Below, one piece after another: positions 1 through 10,049 of a stretch of 64,000 nucleotides of DNA. Under the pieces are notes generated by a model that worked only from the letters and a program-made list of their open reading frames with translations, had not been told where the DNA came from and did not search any database. The position numbers were made by a program, and so were the translations under genes. The stretch comes from Pseudoalteromonas luteoviolacea (lineage in GTDB: Bacteria > Pseudomonadota > Gammaproteobacteria > Enterobacterales > Alteromonadaceae). Positions within the stretch are counted from its first letter, which is position 1; every line of letters starts with the position of its first letter. The stretch is taken from the NCBI RefSeq assembly GCF_021654285.1, contig NZ_JAKFZS010000026.1:1-64000 (forward strand). The letters are read 5' to 3'.

Positions 1-199
1 GTTCATAAGTATAAAACATGTATAAAAAGACAAATTAACATTTTATTTTTAAATATAAAAACAGCACTTTTATTTAAAATGAAAATATAATTTAAAGTGG
101 AAAATATAATTTTTAGGGTTTTACGAGTAGATAACAAATTAACCTGTGAATAAACTCCAGAAAGTAGAGGATTACTCCCCTACTATTTATTACACCTTA

Positions 200-385
200 T
201 TAAGGCTGTTCGCACGTTGCGGCTGGGCATGAATAGTCGTTTCCTGTCCAGCAGTCACCACCCCAAGGGCTTGTCAAGCGACTTGCCAATTGATTACCAC
301 CAGCAACTTGAGGCGTCATTCCAGCCATAAGAGCTTTATTTTCGGAAAGTGTTTTTACTGACTTTTTGTTAAGTTTTAATTTCAT
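200..385 (-). CDS. Double-glycine-leader Cys-containing peptide (putative RiPP/bacteriocin precursor)
   Basis: Encodes 61 residues. The leader starts MKLKLNKKSVKTLS and ends TPQVAGG; the roughly 31-residue tail after Gly-Gly holds three Cys plus Trp and Asp residues. A good ribosome-binding site (AAGGAA, 6 bases upstream) supports the start. Leader and RBS closely match the genes at 45286 and 48758, so this is a real family. The leader resembles the GG-type leaders of lanthipeptide-like precursors in Bacteroidetes and Alteromonadales (known family behaviour: cleavage after GG by a C39 peptidase/ABC exporter). No modification or export gene lies nearby, so function is inferred only. Confidence 0.75.
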   Translation of the reverse strand: MKLKLNKKSVKTLSENKALMAGMTPQVAGGNQLASRLTSPWGGDCWTGNDYSCPAATCEQP

Positions 386-725
386 TTGTTTTCCTTAATC
401 AATTTTTATGTATTGTTATTGGTATTTCCTTTCATCCACATCAAGTGGACATAAAAAAGTTACATATAAATTCAATATAAGTAAACAGAAAAACCTATAA
501 TAAAAACAACGCACTGTAACAAACCATGACAATTGAAATATTTTTAAATAAAATCAACCCTTATTAATGGGGCTCTCCAACGTAAAAATAAACTTAAAAA
601 CATATTAGCCAGATATATTTCTTGATAAAAAAAGCGATTAAGTAAATAGAGAAAAAGCGAAACTAAAACTCTATTTATTTTAACATGAAGACATAAGCAC
701 ACTGACAGATAAATGAAGAGGAAGT
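386..725. other. AT-rich intergenic stretch
   Basis: This is the upstream region of the small peptide gene at 385, transcribed leftward. It is very AT-rich. One 65-codon open frame on the minus strand (544-741) has no ribosome-binding site and begins inside the terminator of the aminopeptidase gene, so I do not call it. Nothing else is supported. Confidence 0.4.
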
Positions 726-750
726 AGTGCACCATTAGCATAGGTGCACT
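726..750 (-). terminator. Hairpin after the M17 aminopeptidase gene
   Basis: An 8-bp perfect inverted repeat (AGTGCACC/GGTGCACT) with a 9-base loop lies about 20 bases beyond the aminopeptidase stop codon. There is no long T-run, so it may be a weak terminator or a 3'-end stabilising hairpin. Confidence 0.5.
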
Positions 751-767
751 TAAAAGAAAGGTGTCTA

Positions 768-2300
768 CTAGTTACTGCTTTGCCTAACTAATTGATCTAA
801 AAAACGTACACCCCAGCCTTGAGAGCCTTTTGGTGCCACCGCAATCGGCTGATTTAACCAATCAACACCTGCAATGTCCAAGTGTACCCATGGAATATCT
901 TTATCTACAAACGTCGCGACGACTGCTGCACCGATACTTGCACCTGGGTTACCTGCACCTGAGTTTTTAATGTCTGCAATATCTGACTTAATTTGCTTAA
1001 AGAAATTAGGATGCAGAGGCAGAGGCCAAACCGCTTCACCACTGGTTTCACCAACTTGCATCATATTTTGAGCAAGAGACCAGTCGCGCGTAACCATGGC
1101 CGCATACTCATCACTTAACGCTCTTGCGGCTGATCCTGTCAACGTCGCAATGTTAACCAGCATTCTAGGTTTAAATTCATCTTGTGCATAACGTACTGCA
1201 TCGGCTAGTAACAAACGGCCTTCCGCATCCGTTGAGATGATCTCAATCGTCGTCCCTTGCATTGTTGTTAGTACATCCCCCGGACGAATAGCATCTTCCG
1301 CTGGCATATTTTCAGCTAGCGGCATCACACCGACAACATTGACATTTTCACCTCTGCTTGCCACAGCCAATAATGTACCGGCAACCGCTGCAGCACCAGA
1401 CAAATCAGATTTCATCTGCCACATACCGCTGTTTTTCTTCAAACTGATACCACCAGTATCAAATGTGATCCCTTTACCCACCAATGCAATTGGCGCGTCT
1501 TTTTTGTTACCGCCACGGTAGTTGATCACCAACATGCGTGGTTCATGGATAGAACCCAAGCCAACACCTAAAATCGCGCCCATGTTGCGCTTTTTCATTT
1601 CTCTGACTTTCATAACCTTGATATCAACGTTATCGATATCATCAAAAGCATCCTTTACTCTGTCTACAAAGCTCTGCGGATAAATTGATTTACCCGGCTC
1701 TGATGCCATATCACGGGTTAGATGTACGCCTTGTACCATGTACTGTAAATCGTCATTATATTTTTTAGTAGCTGCAGCAACGTTGTTACTATAAAGCACA
1801 AAGTTACGAGGTAAGGATTGCTTTGCCTGTGATTTATATTTGTCAAAGTGATAATCGCGAAGACCTGCCCCCATTGCGACCCAAGCTGAAGGTGTTGCAA
1901 CTTGCGTATTGAGCGCATCAGTAACGATCGCATACTGAGCATGGCCATTATCTGGTGTGCTCGCCGCTGCGTAGCCACCTAAGTCTTGCAGTTGAGCTTG
2001 TGTTAATGCATCAGAGCCAGTACCGATCACGGTAATTTGTGCAAAAGGCGCCAGACCATAAAACGTTTTCGTTTTACCAAACCCACTTTTAAAGCCTGCA
2101 CTCTCAATTGCGCCTTGCAATTGACCATTTGTTTTTGTGTTTACTTGCGCCGCAAGCCCGCTTAATGAATTAGCGTTATCAACAAAAATGATTAAACGCT
2201 TGTTTTGCGTTAAGTCGAGTTTAGAGAATTGAATATTAGGTAGCGCGTGCGCCATGCTTGCAGCCAACATAGTCAGCGCAGCAAGTGTAAATTTGATCAT
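768..2300 (-). CDS. Secreted M17 leucyl aminopeptidase
   Basis: Encodes about 510 residues: a signal peptide (MIKFTLAALTMLAAS, cleavage likely after AHA), then an M17 N-terminal domain and the M17 catalytic domain. The two-metal site is intact: Lys276 and Asp281 in VGKGITFDTGG, catalytic Lys289, Asp299, and Asp358/Glu360 with Arg362 in STDAEGRL. The family removes N-terminal residues from peptides using two divalent metals. The frame extends upstream to a TTG at 2357, but ATG at 2300 gives a clean signal peptide and is preferred. Periplasmic or secreted location suggests peptide scavenging rather than cytosolic PepA duty. Confidence 0.9.
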   Translation of the reverse strand: MIKFTLAALTMLAASMAHALPNIQFSKLDLTQNKRLIIFVDNANSLSGLAAQVNTKTNGQLQGAIESAGFKSGFGKTKTFYGLAPFAQITVIGTGSDALTQAQLQDLGGYAAASTPDNGHAQYAIVTDALNTQVATPSAWVAMGAGLRDYHFDKYKSQAKQSLPRNFVLYSNNVAAATKKYNDDLQYMVQGVHLTRDMASEPGKSIYPQSFVDRVKDAFDDIDNVDIKVMKVREMKKRNMGAILGVGLGSIHEPRMLVINYRGGNKKDAPIALVGKGITFDTGGISLKKNSGMWQMKSDLSGAAAVAGTLLAVASRGENVNVVGVMPLAENMPAEDAIRPGDVLTTMQGTTIEIISTDAEGRLLLADAVRYAQDEFKPRMLVNIATLTGSAARALSDEYAAMVTRDWSLAQNMMQVGETSGEAVWPLPLHPNFFKQIKSDIADIKNSGAGNPGASIGAAVVATFVDKDIPWVHLDIAGVDWLNQPIAVAPKGSQGWGVRFLDQLVRQSSN

Positions 2301-2562
2301 GCTGTTAATCCGCTTAATTAAACCTATAACACTCAAAAGTGTCGCTTTGAGAGCCAAAACCTTAAGTAGACCTGAGTATAGTCAAGGTTTAAGCGGTATG
2401 AACTTTACCTCGTATGAGTGAATGTAACCATTTGTTATCGATGAATATAAGCAAAAATGCTGTGTATGGATTAAGACAATTAAATTGCTTTGTGTTTTGT
2501 ATGTGAGAGAACCTATATTAAAACTTTACTTTCAACATTATTCTAGGTCCCCTGATATAAGT

Positions 2563-3093
2563 TTATTCAAACAGCTCGGAGTTTTTCAAGCGACTGTGGT
2601 CATCAAACACTTCACATGGTGCACCACCACCAACTACGCAACATGGTTGAAGCGATTCTGACGACTTTACCTTCCTACACAATAGCCCTGTGCCCAATGG
2701 TCCTGGTTTATCCAATATACAAGGTGTACAACTCGGCGCAAAACAAGCGCCATTTTGGAAATCTTCTAGAGAACAAAGTACAGCCTGGCGTGGGTTGATA
2801 AAATGCGCGTTTTCAAGCAGATCAGACGCATCATTAAGTGCTTTTCGCAGCGCTTTTACCGACAAATCTCCTTCTGAATCCTTGACTAAAGATTTATATT
2901 TGGCCAAATAGCTAGGGTCGTTAAAATTTGATGCTAACAAATAGATAATCGCGGTATTTAAGCGCTTTTCTAGCTCCGCCTTTATCCGCGCTTCCTGTGT
3001 ATTTATACCTTTTGCTGTCGTTTCTTGCCCGTTACTCGCTGCAAACATGGGCATAGCAATAAGAAACATTAAAGATAATATAACTAGCTTCAC
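2563..3093 (-). CDS. Secreted Cys-rich protein of unknown function
   Basis: Encodes 176 residues. An N-terminal signal peptide (MKLVILSLMFLIAMPMFA) is followed by a charged helical region of about 80 residues and a C-terminal part with eight cysteines, including a CC pair and a GGG motif. The even number of Cys suggests disulfides in the periplasm. I recognise no family. It is a single gene between the M17 peptidase and the divergent FG-GAP gene. Confidence 0.65.
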   Translation of the reverse strand: MKLVILSLMFLIAMPMFAASNGQETTAKGINTQEARIKAELEKRLNTAIIYLLASNFNDPSYLAKYKSLVKDSEGDLSVKALRKALNDASDLLENAHFINPRQAVLCSLEDFQNGACFAPSCTPCILDKPGPLGTGLLCRKVKSSESLQPCCVVGGGAPCEVFDDHSRLKNSELFE

Positions 3094-3335
3094 TTTAGAT
3101 AATCCTTTGATATATGTGTGTTCGACACGAAATTACGGACTTTCATAAGAAAAATCTATTACACAGCATTACTCTAAGAAGGCTTATGGAGTAGTCAAAG
3201 ATCAGTTTCAACAAACATTTATAGCATATGAGTCAACCTCGAATAAATTTGCACAAACCCGACGCTGTAGACACTTGTTATGCATTAAAAAGTTTCATAT
3301 ATTGGAACAATATTTCTAACCCAAGGAAAATAATA

Positions 3336-4610
3336 ATGAAATCGGGTGCTCTACTGAAAGTGTTATCTTGTCTAACTCTACTTGTGGCTTCCCAGGGCGA
3401 AGCCAATCAACAAAAACTTTTACCTCATGACGGCAAAGCCGAAGACAGTTTTGGATTTAGCGTTGCTATAGACGGTAAAACCGCTCTGGTCGGTGCCTTT
3501 AAAGCGGATACAAAAACAATTCAAAATGCAGGGGCCGCCTACGTGTATGCACTCGGCAGCAACGGCTGGTACCAACAAGCAAAGTTAGTGGCAGAGCCTG
3601 CATTCAGCGAGGACACACTTGGTGGTAATGTGGCACTTAAAAATAATATGGCCATGTTAGGTGTATCAAGAAGAGACAGCCGAGGTAAAGACTCTGGCGC
3701 CGTGGTGGTATTCGAAAAACAAGGCAACACTTGGACACAAAAACAAATTTTAACTGCAATTGATGGTAAAGCTGGCGATGTATTTGGACAAAGCATTGCA
3801 CTGACTGAGCGCTTTTTAGTCATCGGTGCGCCGCACAGTGACGCTCCACACAAAGACTCTGGTTCAGCTTATGTATATACTCGCGAAAACGGTGCTTGGC
3901 AGTATCAAACAAAACTCACAGCCAAAGACGGTGCTGCGGATGATTTATTCGGTATTAGTGTGGCGATTGATGGCAATACCATTCTTGTCGGTGCAGACTT
4001 ACATGATGAAATAGCACAAGAGGCCGGTGCAGTTTATGCCTATGAATTTGATGGTAAACAGTGGCAGCAACAAGCTAAACTGATGGCAAAAGATGGTGGA
4101 CATACAGATATCTTCGGAGTACGAGTTGCGCTGCGAGGCGATACTGCACTGATCTCTGCCAGAAGAGACGATATTGAAGGTGTAGGTGAGGATGCAGGTT
4201 CAGCGTATATTTTTGAGCGGACCGATGGAAAATGGACGCAAACACAAAAACTGGTCGCGCCAGATGCTCATGCCGATGACCGATTTGCACGCGGCGTAAC
4301 ACTCTCTAATGACACCGCCTTAATTAGTGCAATGCACCATGACGCCAACGGCAGTAATGCAGGTGCTGTCTATATGTATAAAAAACAAGGTAACCTGTGG
4401 CACTACACATCAAAAATCGTCGCCAAAGACGGAAAAATCGATGACAGATTTGGCTGGAATCTCGCGCTATCAAATCAACATGCTATCGTTGCCGCACCAC
4501 ATCGCGATGATAACGGCAATTCATCAGGTGCGGTGTATATGCTGGATTTAGAAGGGCAAAAGCCCATTACATCGAGTAATAACGCAGATAACGGTGCTAA
4601 ATTGAACTAA
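3336..4610 (+). CDS. Secreted FG-GAP repeat beta-propeller protein
   Basis: Encodes about 424 residues. A signal peptide (MKSGALLKVLSCLTLLVAS) is followed by seven repeats of about 50-55 residues with the pattern D-x-FG-x-SVAI-x-G-x-TALVGA, ending GAxYxY and an aromatic QxxKL segment. Seven repeats fit a seven-bladed integrin-alpha-like propeller. ATG at 3336 is chosen over an upstream ATG (3228) because it has an AAGGA site and directly starts the signal peptide. The function is probably surface binding or structural; no catalytic residues are seen. The same repeat type occurs in many marine gammaproteobacterial exported proteins. Confidence 0.85.
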   Translation: MKSGALLKVLSCLTLLVASQGEANQQKLLPHDGKAEDSFGFSVAIDGKTALVGAFKADTKTIQNAGAAYVYALGSNGWYQQAKLVAEPAFSEDTLGGNVALKNNMAMLGVSRRDSRGKDSGAVVVFEKQGNTWTQKQILTAIDGKAGDVFGQSIALTERFLVIGAPHSDAPHKDSGSAYVYTRENGAWQYQTKLTAKDGAADDLFGISVAIDGNTILVGADLHDEIAQEAGAVYAYEFDGKQWQQQAKLMAKDGGHTDIFGVRVALRGDTALISARRDDIEGVGEDAGSAYIFERTDGKWTQTQKLVAPDAHADDRFARGVTLSNDTALISAMHHDANGSNAGAVYMYKKQGNLWHYTSKIVAKDGKIDDRFGWNLALSNQHAIVAAPHRDDNGNSSGAVYMLDLEGQKPITSSNNADNGAKLN

Positions 4611-4627
4611 ATAGAATACGGAGTAAC

Positions 4628-4660
4628 AAAAAAGTACAACTATCTAGAATGTACTTTTTT
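4628..4660 (+). terminator. Terminator after FG-GAP gene
   Basis: A 10-bp perfect stem (AAAAAAGTAC/GTACTTTTTT) with a 13-base loop ends in a T-run on the plus strand, 18 bases after the FG-GAP stop codon. It is A/T symmetric and could act in both directions. Confidence 0.75.
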
Positions 4661-4714
4661 GTCTTTTCATATAAAAACCGTGTCACTTATTTAGATCAGT
4701 GGCACCTGAGTGAT

Positions 4715-4739
4715 TAAAGGTACTTTGACAGTACCTTTA
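4715..4739. terminator. Second hairpin between convergent genes
   Basis: A 10-bp perfect stem (TAAAGGTACT/AGTACCTTTA) with a 5-base loop lies just beyond the end of the acetyltransferase gene (stop at 4751). It probably closes that gene on the minus strand and backs up the terminator at 4628. Confidence 0.6.
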
Positions 4740-4750
4740 TTTTCAAGCAG

Positions 4751-5230
4751 TTACATTAATGACTTCCAAAATACAATTTTGTCATCTCCTTGACCGTAGT
4801 ACTCTGGAATAACTGCGACTGGGGTATAGCCGCATTGAGGGTAAAACTTGCGGGTTCGTTCGTACTCGGGAAGCCCTGACGTTTCAACCAGCATAATTCT
4901 AGCCTGCTTCTGGACAAGCGCCGACTCAACATGCTCAATTAGCAACCTGCCGACGCCATGACCTTGATGTGACTGCAATACAGCTATCAAAAGTAAGTTC
5001 CAAGTTCCCTCCGTCATTCTCTCTGGGGAACAATAAGCTATCGCTATAACTTGCTTATCAGAACTCTCAACAACGAACCACTTCTCTTCTGATGTTTGAG
5101 AAAAAAAGGGCATACTCATTTCATGTAAAAGCTCAGATGGAAACATCTTGTTGTCTTCAATTATCAGCTTTGCCGCTGAAAGGTCGGATGGACTCATTTC
5201 ACGAATAGATAGATTGTTTTTCAATTTCAA
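4751..5230 (-). CDS. GNAT-family N-acetyltransferase
   Basis: Encodes 159 residues spanning a single GNAT domain. The acetyl-CoA pyrophosphate loop reads QGHGVGRLL (motif A), preceded by the beta-4 strand WNLLLIAV and followed by a beta-5/alpha-4 region with RTRKFYPQCGY. The family transfers acetyl from acetyl-CoA to an amine; the substrate cannot be read from sequence. It is monocistronic and convergent with the FG-GAP gene. Confidence 0.8.
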   Translation of the reverse strand: MKLKNNLSIREMSPSDLSAAKLIIEDNKMFPSELLHEMSMPFFSQTSEEKWFVVESSDKQVIAIAYCSPERMTEGTWNLLLIAVLQSHQGHGVGRLLIEHVESALVQKQARIMLVETSGLPEYERTRKFYPQCGYTPVAVIPEYYGQGDDKIVFWKSLM

Positions 5231-5490
5231 TTACTCATATTTAGATAATAAAAAGCCGCTCAAAAACACGCTGTTTTCGAGGGAATAGAAGCTAGCAACC
5301 GAATGGTGCTAGTGATTTCTCACAATGATATTCAAAAAATTACCAGTTAACTATAGTCGTAGGCGCCATCACACAATTGAACTATAACTGAAAACTGTAC
5401 GTTAAAGCAATTTATGGTATGGACACACAGCGACACTTAGAATCTAACCATCGTAATTTCTTGTTAGACATTACTCATGATGCGGCGTAA

Positions 5491-6456
5491 CTAAACCACA
5501 TAATCAATCTGCTGTACTAAGTTCGGTTTACCCTGCTCGTCCAGATAAAAACCTGATTTTCTGATTGCCCCTTTCAGCTCACCCTGTTCGCGAATATTCA
5601 TAGGAGTCTCTGTATTTTGCAACCCTATAGCGCCAATATTGGCCTCTGACAGTGTCACCAACTTGTCTTCATCTTTGTTTTTTATCCACACTTTGAGGCT
5701 GTCAAAGACCTCGTCATTTTCGTCAATAAAGCCGTTGCCATCCTGATCGTATTGGGCTAAATCAGCAAAACCATTACCACTTAACGCACCAAACAGTTCA
5801 GTGCCATCATCAATGCGTGAATTATTGTTTAAATCCAGCGCCAAAAAGCCATAGCCTTTTTTAAGATGGGAGAATGTATCTGCTTTGCCATCGGCATCAA
5901 TATCAAACTGCATCTGCTCACTATCCAGTTCAACTGCCTTATTGGTAAAACTGATAATCAGCGGATCTTTCATATTAATATCTTCAATTGTGCGCTCGTA
6001 ACTGGTGTGAGATTGCTCAAATACAGACTTAAACGCAAAAGCAATTTTCTCACCATTTTGGAGTGTAATTTGCCCACCTACTTTAAATACATTAGATTGG
6101 TGCTCGTGACTTAAACGCTCAACAATAACATGAGTTGGCTCGGGCTGCTCGGCATCTGCAGCTGCGAGCTCAGCGGCAGCTTCAGCCTCTGCTACGTCCT
6201 TACCTATGGTGTCATCGTACCAACTCACTTCTTTTCCGGTTAGCTTCTGTACCAATAACTTAAGAATATACAGCTTAGCATCGTTGCCCATTTCCATGTC
6301 ACTTGCTGCTTGCTCTGCCTTAGCAACTTCAGTGTCAGCCATGGGCAAAGCACTTTGCTCCTCTTCAGGAATGGTCACTTCTGTACGCTGCTCACTGACG
6401 TGAAATTGCCCTTCATGTTTGTTACGCATCTCAATTTGTGCACTTTCAATTTTCAT
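5491..6456 (-). CDS. EF-hand calcium-binding protein
   Basis: Encodes about 321 residues with no signal peptide. The N-terminal half is acidic and rich in Ala and Glu (a run of Ala/Glu near residue 100). The C-terminal half holds three DxDxDG/DxNxNxxID-type loops: DIDADGKADTF, DLNNNSRIDDGTELFG and DQDGNGFIDENDEVFD. These resemble the calcium loops seen in large VCBS/RTX-associated proteins. ATG at 6456 follows a strong GGAGGAG site, so it is chosen over an in-frame ATG 21 bases upstream. Function is unknown; calcium binding is inferred. Confidence 0.75.
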   Translation of the reverse strand: MKIESAQIEMRNKHEGQFHVSEQRTEVTIPEEEQSALPMADTEVAKAEQAASDMEMGNDAKLYILKLLVQKLTGKEVSWYDDTIGKDVAEAEAAAELAAADAEQPEPTHVIVERLSHEHQSNVFKVGGQITLQNGEKIAFAFKSVFEQSHTSYERTIEDINMKDPLIISFTNKAVELDSEQMQFDIDADGKADTFSHLKKGYGFLALDLNNNSRIDDGTELFGALSGNGFADLAQYDQDGNGFIDENDEVFDSLKVWIKNKDEDKLVTLSEANIGAIGLQNTETPMNIREQGELKGAIRKSGFYLDEQGKPNLVQQIDYVV

Positions 6457-6575
6457 AGCTCCTCCAAGCCCATCCATGTAATTTGGTTATCGGCAAAAAA
6501 GTCTATAAATTGAGCAGGAATTTAAAGAAATAAAAGCAAGGAACAAGCATTATGTGCAGCGTTGTCGCAGCATGT

Positions 6576-6610
6576 CTCACCCACCCAGCTAAGCTGCGAG
6601 CGTGGGTGAG
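6576..6610 (-). terminator. Hairpin after the beta-helix gene
   Basis: A 9-bp perfect inverted repeat (CTCACCCAC/GTGGGTGAG) with a 17-base loop that itself contains AGCTAAGCT, just past the beta-helix stop codon at 6622. It has no T-run, so termination is uncertain. Confidence 0.45.
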
Positions 6611-6621
6611 TGAATTTGCCT

Positions 6622-7890
6622 TTAATGCCTTAGTAAGACAGCGCTGGGCAACACAGGATCACAGTCATGGTAAACCTCACTACGGTAAGTGTGTGAAACA
6701 CTATTAATGCAGTATCCATCTGCATAGTTTGTCGCACCTAAATGCGGGTTTTTAGCCTCCCCATAAATACGGTTACCACTGAAGTGGCTCAATCCTGAGC
6801 TAACCTGAAGTGAAAACTCATAGGTAAGCATACCTCTGGCTGTGATGTATGGGCTATGAATTGTGACTTGATTCCCGCCAACATAATGCTCACCGATAGC
6901 TTGGATCCCTCTGTACGCTCTTTGTAGCTCTATGATGTTACGATTGATAATATTGTCATTGCATTGAAGCCCAGTGCAAAGTGAGAATATTGCGGATGAT
7001 GTTGTGCCAATTGTGCGACTACCTACCTGATTACTCATACCCATTGACGTAATATGGTTAGATTGAACAGAAAAACCATTATTTATAAGGTTTATGGCCG
7101 TTTTACCAAAGCTGCTTATTTCATTATTAGATATCATTCCCTCATAGCAAGGTACGCCACAGCCTATACTTTGTACATAAACTGCGCTTGAGTCTAAATA
7201 ACCGTAAACATCATTGATAGTATTATAAATAATATCGACTTGGCCACTAACTGATCCTACGATAGATATGCCACGATGTGCCAAACGTCCTTCACGAACA
7301 AGGTCTACCCCATTAAAATACCTGTCCGAGCTTGTGTCATGCCCGCCAATATTCTCAATAATGTTATCAATGATATTGATACGCTTACCATTTGTGATTT
7401 GAATTGCGCGTGCAGGATAAATATCTGAGTAGGCATCTACAGCACCGTACTTAAAGTCAGTCCCTATGAAGTTTCTGAGCGTAGAACGATGAATAGAAAA
7501 GGAATCTGCGCCTTCAACCTCTATCCCTTTAGTAGCGTGAAAGTTACCGTCTATTTCTACTTTATACATACTGCTACCACTGGCGTTTTTAGTAAATTTC
7601 AACATAGCAGCAGAGTCAGGAAGTTTGTTTTTGGCAAAAATAACGGCTAACCCACCTACCCCTTCAATGCGTACTGGTTTATCAACCACCAATGGTTGAG
7701 TTAGTCCTATTGGCTGACCGCAAATATAAATCGACTCTACTCGATTATCTTCAACAAGCTGCCTAAACATCGCCTCTTTAAGTTCCGGAGGTTTTCTATC
7801 ATCCCACCCCCAACATAAGTCCCCTCCGTGCTGCGCAAACACAGATACAGATAAAAGTAGTAATACGATTCCAAAACATGTTCTTTTCAT
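6622..7890 (-). CDS. Secreted right-handed parallel beta-helix protein
   Basis: Encodes 422 residues: a signal peptide (MKRTCFGIVLLLLSVSVFA) and then a long region rich in Asn/Ile ladder turns such as NIIDNIIENIGG, YNTINDVYG and SNNEISSFG, which is typical of PbH1 repeats. Cysteines are scattered (for example CGVPC and CTGLQC) and could form disulfides. Related folds are pectate lyases, mannuronan epimerases and adhesins. I see no clear catalytic motif, so enzymatic role is open. Confidence 0.7.
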   Translation of the reverse strand: MKRTCFGIVLLLLSVSVFAQHGGDLCWGWDDRKPPELKEAMFRQLVEDNRVESIYICGQPIGLTQPLVVDKPVRIEGVGGLAVIFAKNKLPDSAAMLKFTKNASGSSMYKVEIDGNFHATKGIEVEGADSFSIHRSTLRNFIGTDFKYGAVDAYSDIYPARAIQITNGKRINIIDNIIENIGGHDTSSDRYFNGVDLVREGRLAHRGISIVGSVSGQVDIIYNTINDVYGYLDSSAVYVQSIGCGVPCYEGMISNNEISSFGKTAINLINNGFSVQSNHITSMGMSNQVGSRTIGTTSSAIFSLCTGLQCNDNIINRNIIELQRAYRGIQAIGEHYVGGNQVTIHSPYITARGMLTYEFSLQVSSGLSHFSGNRIYGEAKNPHLGATNYADGYCINSVSHTYRSEVYHDCDPVLPSAVLLRH

Positions 7891-8081
7891 TTTTGTCCCT
7901 TATGAAAAATAATGAGTCTGGTACTACTATCCGGTTTTTATTCCTGTACAGAAAACAACCTCAAACAAAAAACAGATAACCCAGTTGACTGAATTAACTT
8001 GAGATATTTACCTTTTAATCTGCCAAGCTCAACCCAGACATCATTGTCAGGCCAAAGCTCAGCATCCTTTATAGGTCGAAT

Positions 8082-10049
8082 TTATTGCTCTACTACCTTC
8101 AAAATGATCTCCTCAAGGTAGTTAAGATACATATCCATATAAGTAACACCATTTTTATCATCTGATAGCCATGGGTTCATCAAAGTATGTCGTAAGACAA
8201 ACAGTGCGTTATCTTGATACTCAACCTGTTCAACATCTCTCACAAACGAGTGCGGATCAAGGCCAAGCTTAATACATAAATTATGTGCGACTTTATCATT
8301 GATATTTTTTCTAAAAATAGAAGTGTAAGAGCCGATAAACTCTTTGCTAAACATTGGCGTCGACTTCTCAATTTTAATGTGCTCAAACACTTTGCGAGTA
8401 AAGTCATTTAACACTCGTGTACTGGAGTTACCGGCGGGGTTAATGGCCAAACAAATCAGATTTGTATCAGGCTCTATGGGGGCAATCAAGGTCGCTTTGC
8501 CTGCCAGTTTTTCACTCAATGCTACAATCTTATGGTAAAACACTTCTGTGGTGCGAATTGTGCTGGCAGGTAATTTGCCAAAGTGCTCAGCATTGAGTGG
8601 TAAAACATTTTGCGCCACATAACTTGCTGCTGCAGCTGCTCCCGGCTTTGAGCCTTCCATGATATACTGGCCTAACTGATTTAATTTAGGTTCAGGCTCA
8701 ACAAATCGGTTCTTTTTATCAAATACATAGGCAGCTTCTTGCACCACAAAGCCACACATATTTTTGTTTCTGGCGATAAATGCACCGCTGCCAAAGGGCA
8801 TATAACCTAGCTTATGCGGGTCAACCGTAATGGAGTCAGTCTCACATAGCGCGGCAAATGCATTGTAGACTTTGACAGATGGGAAGTATTTAAACCCTGC
8901 TTTGACCGCTTCATGTTCGCGCATTCGATTGTCTTCATCTCTAAATACAGACGACAAGTAGCCACCCCATGCGGCATCCACGTGAATATAGTAATTCAAT
9001 CCCTCATCTCGGATCATTTCGTCACGCAAAGATACAATGTCAGCGATAGGATCAACGGTTCCAAACTCGGTAGTCCCCAAAACTCCAATCACCGCAAGGA
9101 CAGTACGGTTTTCAGATTTTGCTTTTAGCAGCAGCTGTTTAAGTGCCGTCGGATCTAAACGCATTTTTTCATCAGTAGGAACTTGCCATAGGTTTTTACT
9201 GCCTATACCCAAAATCTTCATGGCTTTTACCCATGAATAATGTGCAGTGGCTGGCACAAACACCACGGGCTGTTTTAAATCTTCATGCAGTTCAAAAAAG
9301 TCAATATGGCCTTGGTGTTCAATACGCTGCTCTCTAAGTAACTCGATCAGTTCATCATATTTCTCATCACCCATGGCTTTGAGCTTATTTAAGCAATTGA
9401 CACGAATTTGCACTACTTCGTCAATCGAGAGATTCATTAATTCCCAAGTAGACATACTTTGCAGTGAACGCCCTTGCCCATCCACAAAGTCAATATCTGC
9501 CAGCTCACCACAGCGCTTTACCGCCAGTGGGTAGTACTTCACGGAGCGAAACATCCATAAGCTTTGATAGTTCGCCACCGTACCACCTGAGGTTAAATGT
9601 CCCCAAGCGACTGCACCTTTGTCTACATCTAAGTTGTAGCCAAACATTTGCGCTAGTTTATTACCCACTTCCAACTCCATTTTAACGGTGACTGGCGCGG
9701 CTTCTTCTGTAACATTGTTAGGGTTATACAGCGCAGTAATAAATTGCGCCAGCATTCCTGGCAGCAATAAGTCTGATGCCATATGCCCGATATATCGTGG
9801 GTTTGAAAATGGCACGGATTGCTTTAAATCCGCACTCAGCTTATGCAGTTCTTGCTTGGTTTTAGCCATGGTTTCTAGGTAATGGGAAGATTGTTTTTCA
9901 ATAATTGAGACTGGCGGTAAATCTTCTGGATGAAAACTACGTCGCCAATAAACGTGGTCCCGAAAGAACTCTAAAAAGATATCTTCAAACTCGTGGTTAT
10001 TTTCACCATAAGAGCCAAGAAAGTAAGGAGAGAATAGGCGTATATCCAT
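8082..10049 (-). CDS. PLP-dependent group II amino acid decarboxylase (aspartate/glutamate/tyrosine type)
   Basis: Encodes 655 residues. The PLP-binding Lys is Lys413 in VDPHKLGYMPFGSGA; His270 (TAHYSW) should stack on the cofactor, and HVDAAWGG (356-363) supplies the Asp that binds the pyridine nitrogen. This is the group II decarboxylase fold with an extended N-terminus, nearer in layout to tyrosine decarboxylases of about 620 residues than to the 460-residue GadB. Substrate cannot be assigned. It removes the alpha-carboxyl group of an amino acid in the cytosol, which may serve acid resistance or beta-alanine/amine supply. No antiporter gene is adjacent. Confidence 0.85.
   Translation of the reverse strand: MDIRLFSPYFLGSYGENNHEFEDIFLEFFRDHVYWRRSFHPEDLPPVSIIEKQSSHYLETMAKTKQELHKLSADLKQSVPFSNPRYIGHMASDLLLPGMLAQFITALYNPNNVTEEAAPVTVKMELEVGNKLAQMFGYNLDVDKGAVAWGHLTSGGTVANYQSLWMFRSVKYYPLAVKRCGELADIDFVDGQGRSLQSMSTWELMNLSIDEVVQIRVNCLNKLKAMGDEKYDELIELLREQRIEHQGHIDFFELHEDLKQPVVFVPATAHYSWVKAMKILGIGSKNLWQVPTDEKMRLDPTALKQLLLKAKSENRTVLAVIGVLGTTEFGTVDPIADIVSLRDEMIRDEGLNYYIHVDAAWGGYLSSVFRDEDNRMREHEAVKAGFKYFPSVKVYNAFAALCETDSITVDPHKLGYMPFGSGAFIARNKNMCGFVVQEAAYVFDKKNRFVEPEPKLNQLGQYIMEGSKPGAAAAASYVAQNVLPLNAEHFGKLPASTIRTTEVFYHKIVALSEKLAGKATLIAPIEPDTNLICLAINPAGNSSTRVLNDFTRKVFEHIKIEKSTPMFSKEFIGSYTSIFRKNINDKVAHNLCIKLGLDPHSFVRDVEQVEYQDNALFVLRHTLMNPWLSDDKNGVTYMDMYLNYLEEIILKVVEQ

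Noticed and set aside
544..741. 65-codon minus-strand frame, hydrophobic
   Set aside because: No ribosome-binding site, AT-rich low-complexity composition, and it begins within the hairpin after the aminopeptidase gene.
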